In this document: in pieces, positions 18,765-25,657 of the stretch
How the letters are laid out: every line of letters starts with the position of its first letter
Position numbering within the stretch: the first letter of the stretch is position 1
From: Suilimivivens aceti
GTDB lineage: Bacteria > Bacillota > Clostridia > Lachnospirales > Lachnospiraceae
Direction: 5' to 3'
Length of the DNA stretch: 64,000 nucleotides
Assembly (NCBI RefSeq): GCF_025567405.1
Contig: NZ_JAOQKJ010000011.1
Span: forward strand, 1-64,000
The notes under the pieces: model-generated
Seen by the model: only the letters and a program-made list of their open reading frames with translations
What the model was told of the DNA's origin: nothing
The model's database searches: none
Program-made: the position numbers and the translations under genes

Positions 18765-19205
18765 TTATCCTTCGATTGCTATATGCTTTTTGGTTTCTAC
18801 TGCCTTGGCTTCCTTCTTCGGAACATCCAGTGTCAGGATGCCGTTTTCAAATTTGCCATGAATATCATTTTCGGTGATATCATCACCTACATAGAAGCTT
18901 CTGCTCATGGAACCCGCATAACGCTCCTTACGGATGTATTTACCCTTCTTATCAGTCTCGTCCTTATCAAGGCCTTTGGCTGCTGAGATGTTCAGGTATC
19001 CATTCTCAAGCTGAACCTCGATCTCATCCTTCTTGAAGCCAGGCAGATCAACGATCACCTCATATCCATCCTCTGACTCCCTGACGTCTGTCTTCATCAC
19101 ATTCTTGGCGTGCTTACCATAAAGCTCCTTGTCCACATCAGGAAATGTGAAACCATCCATAAAGTCATCAAAAATATCTCTTCCAAATACACTGGGCATT
19201 AACAT
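18765..19205 (-). CDS. Hsp20/alpha-crystallin family small heat-shock protein
   Basis: A 146-residue cytoplasmic ATP-independent holdase. The alpha-crystallin domain spans about residues 38-135 with DLPGFKKDEIEVQLENGYLNI and the closing FENGILTLDVPKKEA, and a KHIAIEG tail. The N-terminus MLMPSVFGRDIFDDFMDGF is the form usual in Lachnospiraceae. GGAGG lies 8 nt before the ATG. It is monocistronic, with a promoter overlapped by a CIRCE operator (19334-19360), so HrcA should repress it until heat shock. Confidence 0.94.
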   Translation of the reverse strand: MLMPSVFGRDIFDDFMDGFTFPDVDKELYGKHAKNVMKTDVRESEDGYEVIVDLPGFKKDEIEVQLENGYLNISAAKGLDKDETDKKGKYIRKERYAGSMSRSFYVGDDITENDIHGKFENGILTLDVPKKEAKAVETKKHIAIEG

Positions 19206-19317
19206 AAGTCATTCCTCCATTCTTTACTTGACAAATATGCCAGCTATTATTGTTTTCATTTTTACTTCCGAACTCCAGGAGATCTTTTATTTTTCTCTCT
19301 TCCTTTGTTCTATATGT

Positions 19318-19346
19318 AATATAGCACGTATCATTAGCACTGTCAA
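19318..19346 (-). promoter_or_regulatory. hsp20 promoter
   Basis: Minus-strand TTGACA (19341-19346), 17 bases, TATATT (19318-19323). Its -35 box is embedded in the CIRCE element. Confidence 0.75.
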
Positions 19347-19360
19347 GAGGTGAGTGCTAA
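19334..19360 (-). promoter_or_regulatory. CIRCE operator (HrcA binding site)
   Basis: TTAGCACTG, nine bases, GAGTGCTAA: 17 of 18 arm positions match the CIRCE consensus TTAGCACTC-N9-GAGTGCTAA. It covers the hsp20 -35 box, so HrcA binding would exclude RNA polymerase. Confidence 0.88.
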
Positions 19361-19405
19361 TTTTTTGTGAAGATTTTGTGAACGCTACGAGCCATGCAAA
19401 ATGGT

Positions 19406-19447
19406 GAAAAAACGCCCTGCAAGTTTACTTGCGAGGACGTTTTTTTG
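19406..19447. terminator. bidirectional terminator-like hairpin
   Basis: The stem built on AACG-CCT-CAAGT / ACTTG-AGG-CGTT has A/T runs on both flanks, so it can terminate on either strand. On the minus strand it closes the small gene at 19581-19817. Confidence 0.7.
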
Positions 19448-19580
19448 CTATTTTATAGGGCGACAGCCCGACAGCGAGGGAATTCTTTCCCGAGCTGTGC
19501 ATGGCATATCTCACAGCTAGCATAGTTTCTGGCAGGTTCATTTCAGACATTTCATTCTCCACGTGAGACTTTTCTTGCCA

Positions 19581-19817
19581 TTAACTGTCATCTCCCTTCT
19601 CTGTCTTTTGAACTGCTTCGGCAATCTCTTGTCTGTCTTTTTGCGAAGCAGATATATAAGTCTGCCGCACAACACTCTTGTTGTAACTGCTGTTCCGCAT
19701 CTGGTTCATTACCTTGTGGTGAATTGCTGCCTCCAGTTCCTGTCTGCTCTTTTCCATATTTGCCTTCAATTCTTCCAGCGACATGGATTCATATTTCGGA
19801 TTTTTTGCTCTGCTCAC
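19581..19817 (-). CDS. small hypothetical protein
   Basis: A 78-residue, highly charged helical protein (MSRAKNPKYESMSLEELKAN at the start, KTEKGDDS at the end) that I do not recognise. The start is set at GTG 19817, with AAGGAGG 8 nt upstream; an ATG 51 bases earlier would overlap the preceding terminator region and has no such site. The central IHHKVMNQMRNSSYNKSVV segment is predicted to form a second helix. It sits between two terminators, so it has its own transcript, in the region of mobile-element debris. Confidence 0.5.
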   Translation of the reverse strand: MSRAKNPKYESMSLEELKANMEKSRQELEAAIHHKVMNQMRNSSYNKSVVRQTYISASQKDRQEIAEAVQKTEKGDDS

Positions 19818-19888
19818 TTTGTCGTCCTCCTTCATTTTTCTGTAAATAAAAAGAACCGGCTTATTCATAAATGCCGATTCCTGGGTAT

Positions 19889-19936
19889 AAAAAAACTGAG
19901 GTCATTGTTCCATGATTAGGAAATGCTGACCTCAGC
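19889..19936 (-). terminator. terminator of the DUF3791/DUF3990 operon
   Basis: Arms CTGAGGTCA (19896-19904) and TGACCTCAG (19927-19935), followed on the minus strand by T7. It lies about 90 bases past the last gene of the three-gene module. Confidence 0.85.
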
Positions 19937-20020
19937 GTTTTTGAAATATTTAATTGTTGCTCTATATGGAATAAAAGTTTTGCTCGCCATTGCTGTATAA
20001 ATTTAAACTCACATTCCATA

Positions 20021-20251
20021 TCAGGATTTCTTTAGTTCTTCCCTATACAATTCGGTTATATATGCCGGACCATTGCACCACAGTTTTGTTTTCTCATCAT
20101 ACAGTGCTTTTCCTGTCTTTGAACATAGAAAATCTGTCAATACCTCTTTTCTGTCCTTGCCCGTCTCTTCTGCGATTTCTTCTGTCACCATAGTGATAAG
20201 AAGGTCGATTGTATAATCCATTTTTTCTTTTGGAATTGTTACTTCAGCCAT
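20021..20251 (-). CDS. small partner protein of the DUF3990 module
   Basis: A 76-residue acidic helical protein (TIDLLITMVTEEIAEETGKD near the start, ELYREELKKS at the end). It starts 13 bases inside the DUF3990 gene, so it is translationally coupled to it. It looks like the second small partner often found beside DUF3990 proteins and shares size and helical character with DUF3791 proteins, but I cannot assign a domain firmly. A role as antitoxin or accessory factor is inference from gene order. Confidence 0.6.
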   Translation of the reverse strand: MAEVTIPKEKMDYTIDLLITMVTEEIAEETGKDRKEVLTDFLCSKTGKALYDEKTKLWCNGPAYITELYREELKKS

Positions 20252-20805
20252 ATCTTCTCACCTTTCACAAATTTCAGACACTCAATAGCTGCTTCCGTTT
20301 TAAAGCAATATTGATCTTTTAATTTATTTGGCAGCAACTGTTTAATACAAAAATCATCTGCTTCCTGATCACCTGCTGTTCCAAACGCCCCTGCAAGGTA
20401 GGCTGTAAGAGTTGCATTTGTCGCATCATCCGCAATCTTTCCTGCAATGATATCATACCTTGCCATTTCACGTTCAACTTCGATGAACATTTTTTTCTTT
20501 CGATGAGCTGCAATGCAATGTAACCAGTCTACATCTGCATTTTCAAAAATATGCGTTTCAAGATTTCCTGAAAGGTTGAATTCAAAAGTTGAAATATATC
20601 CAAACTTCTGTCCCTCTTCAATTGTTCCGGTTGCGATTGCTTTGGCTATTGAGGTTCTCAGAAAACTTTCTGCCTGCTCCTTGGATGTGGTTAAATAAAA
20701 TCCCTGCCCAAAATCTTTTCTCTTTGCACATTTGGCAAGATCTGGCTCTTTTACTTCACAATAACTTCCATGATAGAGAACAAATCCATCTTTTAAATCA
20801 AGCAC
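20239..20805 (-). CDS. DUF3990 protein, putative ADP-ribosyltransferase
   Basis: A 188-residue protein matching DUF3990, a group proposed to have the ADP-ribosyltransferase fold. The NAD-site hallmarks are LYHGS (about residues 10-14) and DFGQGFYLTTSKEQAESF (about 32-49), as in other DUF3990 members. There is no signal peptide or export domain. It is flanked on both sides by small helical proteins with overlapping frames (8 and 13 bases), a layout typical of toxin-antitoxin or anti-phage modules. Catalytic activity and target are inferred, not visible. Confidence 0.72.
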   Translation of the reverse strand: MLDLKDGFVLYHGSYCEVKEPDLAKCAKRKDFGQGFYLTTSKEQAESFLRTSIAKAIATGTIEEGQKFGYISTFEFNLSGNLETHIFENADVDWLHCIAAHRKKKMFIEVEREMARYDIIAGKIADDATNATLTAYLAGAFGTAGDQEADDFCIKQLLPNKLKDQYCFKTEAAIECLKFVKGEKIWLK

Positions 20806-21022
20806 TAATCTCTATCCCCTTTCTTTGCAAAAATTCAGTAATATCTTCAAGCACAGCTTCATCACCTTCACAATGAAAAATCCCATAACATTTTTCTATA
20901 TATCCAAGAACATCGGCTTCTTTAAACAAGTGGATAATCTGTTCAACAGGTAAATGCCACTCTTCTGAAGCAAGCCGGATTAATCTTGTTTGCATGAAAG
21001 TAATCTCTGTTTTCTCACTCAT
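20798..21022 (-). CDS. DUF3791 domain-containing protein
   Basis: A 74-residue helical protein resembling DUF3791: a helix around FMQTRLIRLASEEW, then LFKEADVLGYIEKCYGIFHCEG, which matches the family pattern of F-x3-D/V-x2-YI-x3-Y-x2-H. It is the first gene of the three-gene module and overlaps the DUF3990 gene by 8 bases. Its likely role is as a neutralising or accessory partner of the DUF3990 protein; this rests on gene order. Confidence 0.7.
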   Translation of the reverse strand: MSEKTEITFMQTRLIRLASEEWHLPVEQIIHLFKEADVLGYIEKCYGIFHCEGDEAVLEDITEFLQRKGIEISA

Positions 21023-21074
21023 TATGAATCCTCCTTAATTTCTTGGTCAATAATACTGGAATTTTCTACTCTTA

Positions 21075-21503
21075 TCAATAACCCCAAGTCATCAGATTCC
21101 ATTCTCCGCCTTCACTCCGTGCAAGCCACCATGACCAAGTGTATTCTTCGTTAGCTTCCCATGCACCGCCACCTTTTTCCGGCGAACGGAAACTGCTTTC
21201 AAATGCAATACATTGCGTAAAGGCTTCTTTATTATCATCCGTTCTTAAATCGTTCATCCATTCAATGTTATCTGCATTGTTGCATTCTTCATCCGGCATA
21301 TAAGAAAGGCTATGCAATTCACAGTCCTCAAACGAAGCGAACTGCTTTTTTATAATCTCAATGGCAGAGTCTATTTCTTCTTTTGAATAAACGGAAGATG
21401 CTCCATAATCAATTTCCACTTTTGATGTATCGTCGTTCTTTCCGCATCCGGCAAAGAGAAGAACCAGCACAATGCAAAGCATTACGGTTATAATCTTTTT
21501 CAT
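21075..21503 (-). CDS. small secreted lipoprotein
   Basis: A 142-residue lipoprotein: signal peptide with MKKIITVMLCIVLVLLFAGC, lipobox LFAGC with the modified Cys20, then a soluble domain rich in acidic and aromatic residues ending WWLARSEGGEWNLMTWGY. The tail resembles DUF4829-like clostridial lipoproteins, without certainty. The start is set at 21503, where TGGAGG lies 8 nt upstream; a frame extension upstream would hide the signal peptide. It follows the alpha/beta hydrolase by 58 bases. Confidence 0.75.
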   Translation of the reverse strand: MKKIITVMLCIVLVLLFAGCGKNDDTSKVEIDYGASSVYSKEEIDSAIEIIKKQFASFEDCELHSLSYMPDEECNNADNIEWMNDLRTDDNKEAFTQCIAFESSFRSPEKGGGAWEANEEYTWSWWLARSEGGEWNLMTWGY

Positions 21504-21561
21504 AGTGAATACCTCCAAATACCGTTTTTTCGTTCTCTGCGACTTCCCGATAAACGGGAAG

Positions 21562-22188
21562 CTAATTGATACTATCATAAAATCTTTGCAACACGATTGC
21601 CAACTCTTCCGGAGCTTCTATGTTTGCTTCATGACCTGTTTTAATAAGTTCATGGAAGTTGGAATTGTTCAAATAATGACAAAGTTCTTTTGAAGTTTTT
21701 TTGTTTGCATTGTCCTTCTCTCCACAAACGATTAATACCGGACAAAACACCTTATGAAGTGAGTCACTGAAATCTAATTCAGCCATCGTACCACATAGGT
21801 TAATAACATCTGTTTTTTTGAACCCCATTTTATTGAATGCCGAATTCGGCATAAGATGAAACAAGATATTCTGAACTTTCAATAATTTTTTTGGCATTTT
21901 ATATTGTGCTGCAATTAATGCGAGTGCCTTTACTTTATCCGGGTGGTCTATCGTATAATTAAGTGTCAAAACAGCTCCCAGAGAAAGCCCACATAAGACA
22001 ATTTCTTCGTTCTCCTTGTCGCATTCTGATGAGAATGCTGAATATAATTCCTTATATGTAGCAGCTTTCCCTTCTAACATCTCTGATAAACTCAAACTGC
22101 AACTGCTTTTCGATACTTTCGTTTCTTTTATTACTCTATTCCAACTGTCTGGTTTTTGCCCTAGTCCATGCAAATATAAATACTTCAT
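21562..22188 (-). CDS. alpha/beta hydrolase
   Basis: A 208-residue cytoplasmic alpha/beta hydrolase. YLYLHGLGQ forms the oxyanion-hole strand, GLSLG (about residues 67-71) holds the nucleophile serine, VCGEKD the acid and TGHEANIEAPEE the histidine. It is a compact, cap-poor form. The substrate is unknown. It probably shares a transcript with the lipoprotein downstream. Confidence 0.8.
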   Translation of the reverse strand: MKYLYLHGLGQKPDSWNRVIKETKVSKSSCSLSLSEMLEGKAATYKELYSAFSSECDKENEEIVLCGLSLGAVLTLNYTIDHPDKVKALALIAAQYKMPKKLLKVQNILFHLMPNSAFNKMGFKKTDVINLCGTMAELDFSDSLHKVFCPVLIVCGEKDNANKKTSKELCHYLNNSNFHELIKTGHEANIEAPEELAIVLQRFYDSIN

Positions 22189-22442
22189 TTATTATCGCCC
22201 TTCAAATTTATATTTCACGCTTTCTATCACTTTATATGCCTGTATCTGAAATATCAAGTTACAAACTTTATTGGGAATAGGCACCTATGCCGCAATGGGA
22301 GAATCCCCTTGTATGAAATCTCTGATTTCGCTGTATTTTCCATTTTGAGATTTTTTTAAACTGAGAATGGCACCGCAGGTCGCACGATACAGGCAAATGT
22401 AATTGCCTGTATAGAAGTGCGCTCTTAGCTTTGCTAAGAGAT
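22189..22442. other. gene-free stretch with two strong hairpins
   Basis: Between the hydrolase start and the 22-residue frame no gene is supported. It holds a 9-bp inverted repeat (TACAGGCAA/TTGCCTGTA, 22388-22411) and an 8-bp one with a 3-base loop (CTCTTAGC/GCTAAGAG, 22422-22440), only 10 bases apart. The second could act as a terminator stem but no long T-run follows. The first part also contains short repeats around GGGAATAGG and GGGAGAATCCCC. Confidence 0.5.
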
Positions 22443-22511
22443 TTATGCCGTATCCGCCGTGTTATCTTTTTTCGACTTCTGACGCATTCTGCCAGTTTTA
22501 ATAATTGACAT
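22443..22511 (-). CDS. 22-residue basic peptide or truncated gene start
   Basis: A short frame beginning MSIIKTGRMRQKSKKD and ending ADTA, with an AGGAGC site just upstream of its ATG and starting 11 bases after the XRE regulator stop. It is strongly basic. It may be the remaining 5' end of a larger gene lost with a mobile element (serine recombinases often begin this way), or a genuine small gene; I cannot decide. Confidence 0.35.
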   Translation of the reverse strand: MSIIKTGRMRQKSKKDNTADTA

Positions 22512-22522
22512 GTCTGCTCCTG

Positions 22523-22729
22523 TTACTCATCATCTGTAAACTCCATCATCTCATCAACGGTGCAGACCAGTTTCTTGCAAATCTTCTCAATCGTCTCCAT
22601 TGATACATACTGGTTTTTTCCCATTCGGGCAAGAATGTTTCCACTGATCCCGGTGAGGTACTGCATCTCTATCCGCTTCATATTTTTATCTATGAGCATT
22701 TTCCACAATCTGTTATAACTTACGCCCAT
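22523..22729 (-). CDS. small XRE/Cro-type helix-turn-helix regulator
   Basis: A 68-residue single-domain regulator of the YozG/Cro-CI type found on conjugative elements: VSYNRLWKMLIDKNMKRIEM, recognition-helix region ISGNILARMGKN, then VSMETIEKICKKLVCTVDEMM. GGAGG lies 5 nt before the ATG and a TATAAT box about 40 bases upstream. It probably controls a resident mobile element whose other genes are no longer here. Confidence 0.85.
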   Translation of the reverse strand: MGVSYNRLWKMLIDKNMKRIEMQYLTGISGNILARMGKNQYVSMETIEKICKKLVCTVDEMMEFTDDE

Positions 22730-22770
22730 AAGCTACCTCCATATTTCTCATTCAAATATATTTTGATTAT

Positions 22771-22820
22771 ATCATGATTCGCACCTTCGGTGCTTACCGT
22801 TGCTTCGCAACTATCATGAT
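22771..22820. repeat. paired mini-hairpins between direct ATCATGAT copies
   Basis: Two hairpins with 5-bp stems and TTC loops (GCACCTTCGGTGC at 22781-22793 and GTTGCTTCGCAAC at 22799-22811) lie between two copies of the palindrome ATCATGAT (22771-22778, 22813-22820). The block is upstream of the small XRE gene and could be its operator region. Confidence 0.5.
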
Positions 22821-22875
22821 CCAATTCGCCGTTCGCCAATCATGCAAGCATGTTGGCTCTCTTGCGCTCATTATA

Positions 22876-23384
22876 TCACGTTTTCGTTAGGTTAAATACC
22901 TGTAATTTTTGAGTGGCTTCGAGCATAGCGCATATCTTCCGATAAATCTTTCGTGACGGTCTGCGATTGCCTCCTTCGAGCTTATAGTAATAACCGGGTG
23001 CAATCTCTATTTGCTCTGCAAAAGCCTTCTGCGACAGCCCCAGAGCCGTTCTAACGCTCTTTAGCACTTCGGTATAGGGTACGGCAAGGAAACGGAAGAA
23101 ATCATCATAGAGCAAGGACGCTTCAATTTCCAAAATATCTGCCAGTTTGACAGCTACATCATAAGGGATAGACTGCTTTCCGTTTTCATACATCGTAACA
23201 GTCGCTGGTACAATATCCAGCTTTTCTGCTATATGCCTTGTTGTCATCTGTTTTCGCTGACGGTAGTACCTTAGATTATCGCCCTGCAAATTAGTCTTTG
23301 GCTTTTCTTCAAAAGGTATTGTTAAATGGAGTAACAGCTCGCCCTGGTGAAATTCACACAGCGATGTGTGATTGAAAACACCAT
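22876..23384 (-). pseudogene. two-domain XRE regulator with displaced N-terminus
   Basis: The frame contains two tandem Cro/CI-type helix-turn-helix domains: YYRQRKQMTTRHIAEKLDIV followed by TVTMYENGKQSIP, and VRTALGLSQKAFAEQIEI followed by GYYYKLEGGNRRPSRK. The segment before them (CEFHQGELLLHLTIPFEEK) looks like the middle of a longer protein, and the start has been replaced by an IS200 transposase 5' fragment in another frame. A start inside the frame may still give a functional DNA-binding protein, so 'pseudogene' here means 5'-truncated; function is open. Confidence 0.6.
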
Positions 23385-23547
23385 TGCAAATACTATGTGG
23401 TACTTGCATTCCCATTTTGTATGCGCCAAACTATTATTGTCCATTTGGGGCCTCCTGTGTTTTTTATTTGTGGTTTGCAAACCCTCATTTATTTTAACAC
23501 AGGAGTTTTCTTTTATCTAAAGATTTCCCTCCCCTGCATAGCAGGGG
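23385..23547 (-). mobile_element. left-end remnant of an IS200/IS605 element
   Basis: On the minus strand the order is: a subterminal hairpin CCCCTGC-TAT-GCAGGGG (23531-23547); a 10-bp stem (23496-23505 with 23452-23461, AACACAGGAG/CTCCTGTGTT) that buries the ribosome binding site AGGAGG; and an ATG at 23444 opening MDNNSLAHTKWECKYHIVFA, the start of an IS200-type Y1 transposase. The frame is then cut at about 23385 and joined to the XRE gene. SD-sequestering hairpins are a known control of IS200 transposase. The rest of the element is absent. Confidence 0.78.
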
Positions 23548-23576
23548 GTATTTTCACTGTGACACAACTAACTAAC

Positions 23577-23620
23577 GATAAGCACCGCTATATAGAGAAA
23601 CCTGTACTGCGGTGCTTATC
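23577..23620. repeat. 12-bp perfect inverted repeat
   Basis: GATAAGCACCGC (23577-23588) and GCGGTGCTTATC (23609-23620) with a 20-base loop. It lies between the IS200 remnant and the convergent end of the SGNH gene. No T-run follows; it may be a terminator stem or part of an element end. Confidence 0.5.
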
Positions 23621-23674
23621 TGTATACAAATATATCGCGAATTCTAATACCTTTAACAAATTATTACTGCTGCT

Positions 23675-24319
23675 TTACAAAATCTCGCGAACTTTTTCTG
23701 ACAATGCTTCTGCCAACTGTGCATGACCTTCCCCGGTTAAATGCATAAAATCAATTTGATTAGGCGCCGCTGTAAGGACACAGTTTGCGTCCAGATAATG
23801 GCAGTCTGTAAGTTCAGCAATTTCTTTGTATTCGGCAGCTAAACGGCGAGATTTCTCATCACATCCAACTCCCATCGTATCGCCCACCTCCGTCTGAATA
23901 TATTCCGTTGCAATGTTTTGCGGTACTACAACCAAAATATTGGGAACACCGTCTTTCCATGCATCCAATGTAGCTTTTGCCTTTAAAATCAAACGTTTTA
24001 ATCCCAGGCCGATACAGGCGGCAGAAGAACCGAACCTTTCTTTTGTATCATTCGTTCCCAACATAATAATCAATAAATCTACTGGTTCATGACTCATAAG
24101 ACAAGGATAGATATAATCCAATCCAGAAAGACCTTCATGGATCGGATCGGAAAAACAGGTAGTTCGGCCAGAAAGACCTTCTTCCAGAATCAGGTAATCG
24201 GCCCCCAGTTTTTTTTGCAAAAGCTGAGTCCAACGATGACTTTCATCAAAACGACCTCCTGTTTCTGCACAATAACCATGCGTGTTGGAATCTCCAAAAC
24301 ATAAAATATGATTTCTCAT
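23675..24319 (-). CDS. SGNH/GDSL-family hydrolase
   Basis: A 214-residue cytoplasmic esterase-like hydrolase. Block I is CFGDSNTHG with the nucleophile serine near residue 10, block III holds MLGTND, and block V is DFMHLTGEGH with the Asp-His pair. It is of the arylesterase/TesA-like type often acting on acetylated sugars. The start is set at 24319 with AAAGGAG 11 nt upstream. It lies just left of the sialic acid locus; an acetyl-sugar substrate would fit but is not shown. Confidence 0.85.
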   Translation of the reverse strand: MRNHILCFGDSNTHGYCAETGGRFDESHRWTQLLQKKLGADYLILEEGLSGRTTCFSDPIHEGLSGLDYIYPCLMSHEPVDLLIIMLGTNDTKERFGSSAACIGLGLKRLILKAKATLDAWKDGVPNILVVVPQNIATEYIQTEVGDTMGVGCDEKSRRLAAEYKEIAELTDCHYLDANCVLTAAPNQIDFMHLTGEGHAQLAEALSEKVREIL

Positions 24320-24373
24320 AAATTTTATCACTCCTTTATTTCTGTTATCAGCTATGAGCAAAGCTCCACACAC

Positions 24374-24806
24374 CTATTATTTATGCGACTTTGCGAGGCA
24401 TGGCAAGCCTCGTTATCACTACTAACTTCATAGTAACAACCAACTCCTAATGGTACAATTAAATTGACAAAATTAATCACACTTGAAAAGAGCTGATTGC
24501 TATCTATCGTCAAAAAATTTTACAGGATATCCACCTGTTCACATCACAACCGGTTGCCAGATTCCTGTTTCAAAAATACCGGTCAAGAACGAATGTTTGT
24601 AGGAAATCAAAACTCTATCACTAACTTAAATACATTCGCACATATCAGTTTGTTGGCAGTTGCAATTGCAGCAATCACTACATTTTCCAAGCAGTCTTAC
24701 CGTAAACTAAAAAACAATCAAACGGACTGCATGATTTTCAATATGTGTTTTGCTCATCTCTATCTGTTATCAAAATCATATCATTTTTAATTCCAAAAAT
24801 CAATCA
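24374..24806. other. gene-poor stretch before nanE
   Basis: About 430 bases with no recognisable gene. A 97-codon frame (24497-24790, plus) lacks a ribosome binding site and family resemblance and is not accepted. The sequence is AT-rich, and its right end runs into the nanE operator and promoter. Confidence 0.5.
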
Positions 24807-24824
24807 TGAAAGAAATTTCTTTCA
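24807..24824 (+). promoter_or_regulatory. palindromic operator candidate at nanE (RpiR type)
   Basis: An 18-base perfect palindrome, TGAAAGAAATTTCTTTCA, 11 bases upstream of the nanE -35 box. TGAAA/TTTCA dyads are common for RpiR-family regulators, and an RpiR gene closes the opposite operon (27075-27920). A similar but imperfect half-site (37670-37683) lies near the other nan promoter. Confidence 0.6.
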
Positions 24825-24835
24825 TTGATTTTTCC

Positions 24836-24863
24836 TTGAAAAAAATTTTGGCCATGTTATAGT
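24836..24863 (+). promoter_or_regulatory. nanE-nanK promoter
   Basis: TTGAAA (24836-24841), 16 bases, TATAGT (24858-24863), giving a leader of about 60 nt. The same TTGAAA-N16-TAT layout occurs at the divergent nan operon promoter (37626-37653). Confidence 0.65.
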
Positions 24864-24932
24864 GAAAATAACGAAACTGACATTCCCTGTTCCCAACGAA
24901 ACCATATCATCATTAAAAGGAGGCTACTTCAT

Positions 24933-25634
24933 ATGACGCAAAAAAATCAGGCAATCTTCGAACAAATCAAGGGCGGACTGATCGTATCCTGTCAGGCTCT
25001 TCCGGATGAACCTCTTCATGGTTCTTATATTATGTCCAGAATGGCATATGCGGCTATGTTAGGCGGTGCAGTAGGAATACGCGCCAATACCATACCTGAT
25101 ATTACAGAAATCAAAAAAACTGTAGATCTTCCTATCATCGGTATTATAAAAGAAGTGTACGAAAATTCTAACGTCTATATTACGCCCACAATGAAAGAAA
25201 TTGATGCTCTGGTTGAATGCGGCGTAGAAATCATCGCCTCTGATGCCACCGATTCTGAAAAGCGTCCCAGACCTGATGGAAAATGCCTTGATGAATTTTT
25301 TAAGGAAGTTCGTGAAAAATATCCGGACCAGCTTTTTATGGCAGACTGCTCCAACTATGAGGAAGCGATTCATGCGGCTGAGATCGGCTTTGATTTTATT
25401 GGAACTACTATGAATGGATACACAGAATACACCAAAGGTGTAACTTTGCCTAATATTGATTTAATGACCCGACTGGTAAAGGAATGCGAGAAGCCAGTGA
25501 TCGCAGAGGGTGGAATCTGGCTTCCGGATCAGTTGCGGGCAGCTTTAGACGCAGGCGTTCATTCAGCGGTTATCGGAGGTGCAATCACAAGACCGTTAGA
25601 AATCACCAGACGCTTTGTAGCTGCCATCAAATAA
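24933..25634 (+). CDS. nanE: N-acetylmannosamine-6-phosphate 2-epimerase
   Basis: A 233-residue TIM-barrel epimerase converting ManNAc-6-phosphate to GlcNAc-6-phosphate in sialic acid breakdown. GGLIVSCQALPDEPL at the start, LPIIGIIKEVYENSNVYITP, ADCSNYEEAIHAAEIGFDFIGTT and AEGGIWLPDQ are all family hallmarks, with the catalytic lysine in GIIK and glutamate in AEGGI. AAAGGAGG precedes the ATG. It is followed 23 bases later by nanK and faces the divergent-direction operon that carries nanA, the transporter and the anomerase. Confidence 0.95.
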   Translation: MTQKNQAIFEQIKGGLIVSCQALPDEPLHGSYIMSRMAYAAMLGGAVGIRANTIPDITEIKKTVDLPIIGIIKEVYENSNVYITPTMKEIDALVECGVEIIASDATDSEKRPRPDGKCLDEFFKEVREKYPDQLFMADCSNYEEAIHAAEIGFDFIGTTMNGYTEYTKGVTLPNIDLMTRLVKECEKPVIAEGGIWLPDQLRAALDAGVHSAVIGGAITRPLEITRRFVAAIK

Positions 25635-25657
25635 AGAAAAACGAGGATTTCAAACCT

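Noticed and set aside
24497..24790. A 97-codon plus-strand frame before nanE
   Set aside because: No ribosome binding site, no family resemblance, and atypical composition.
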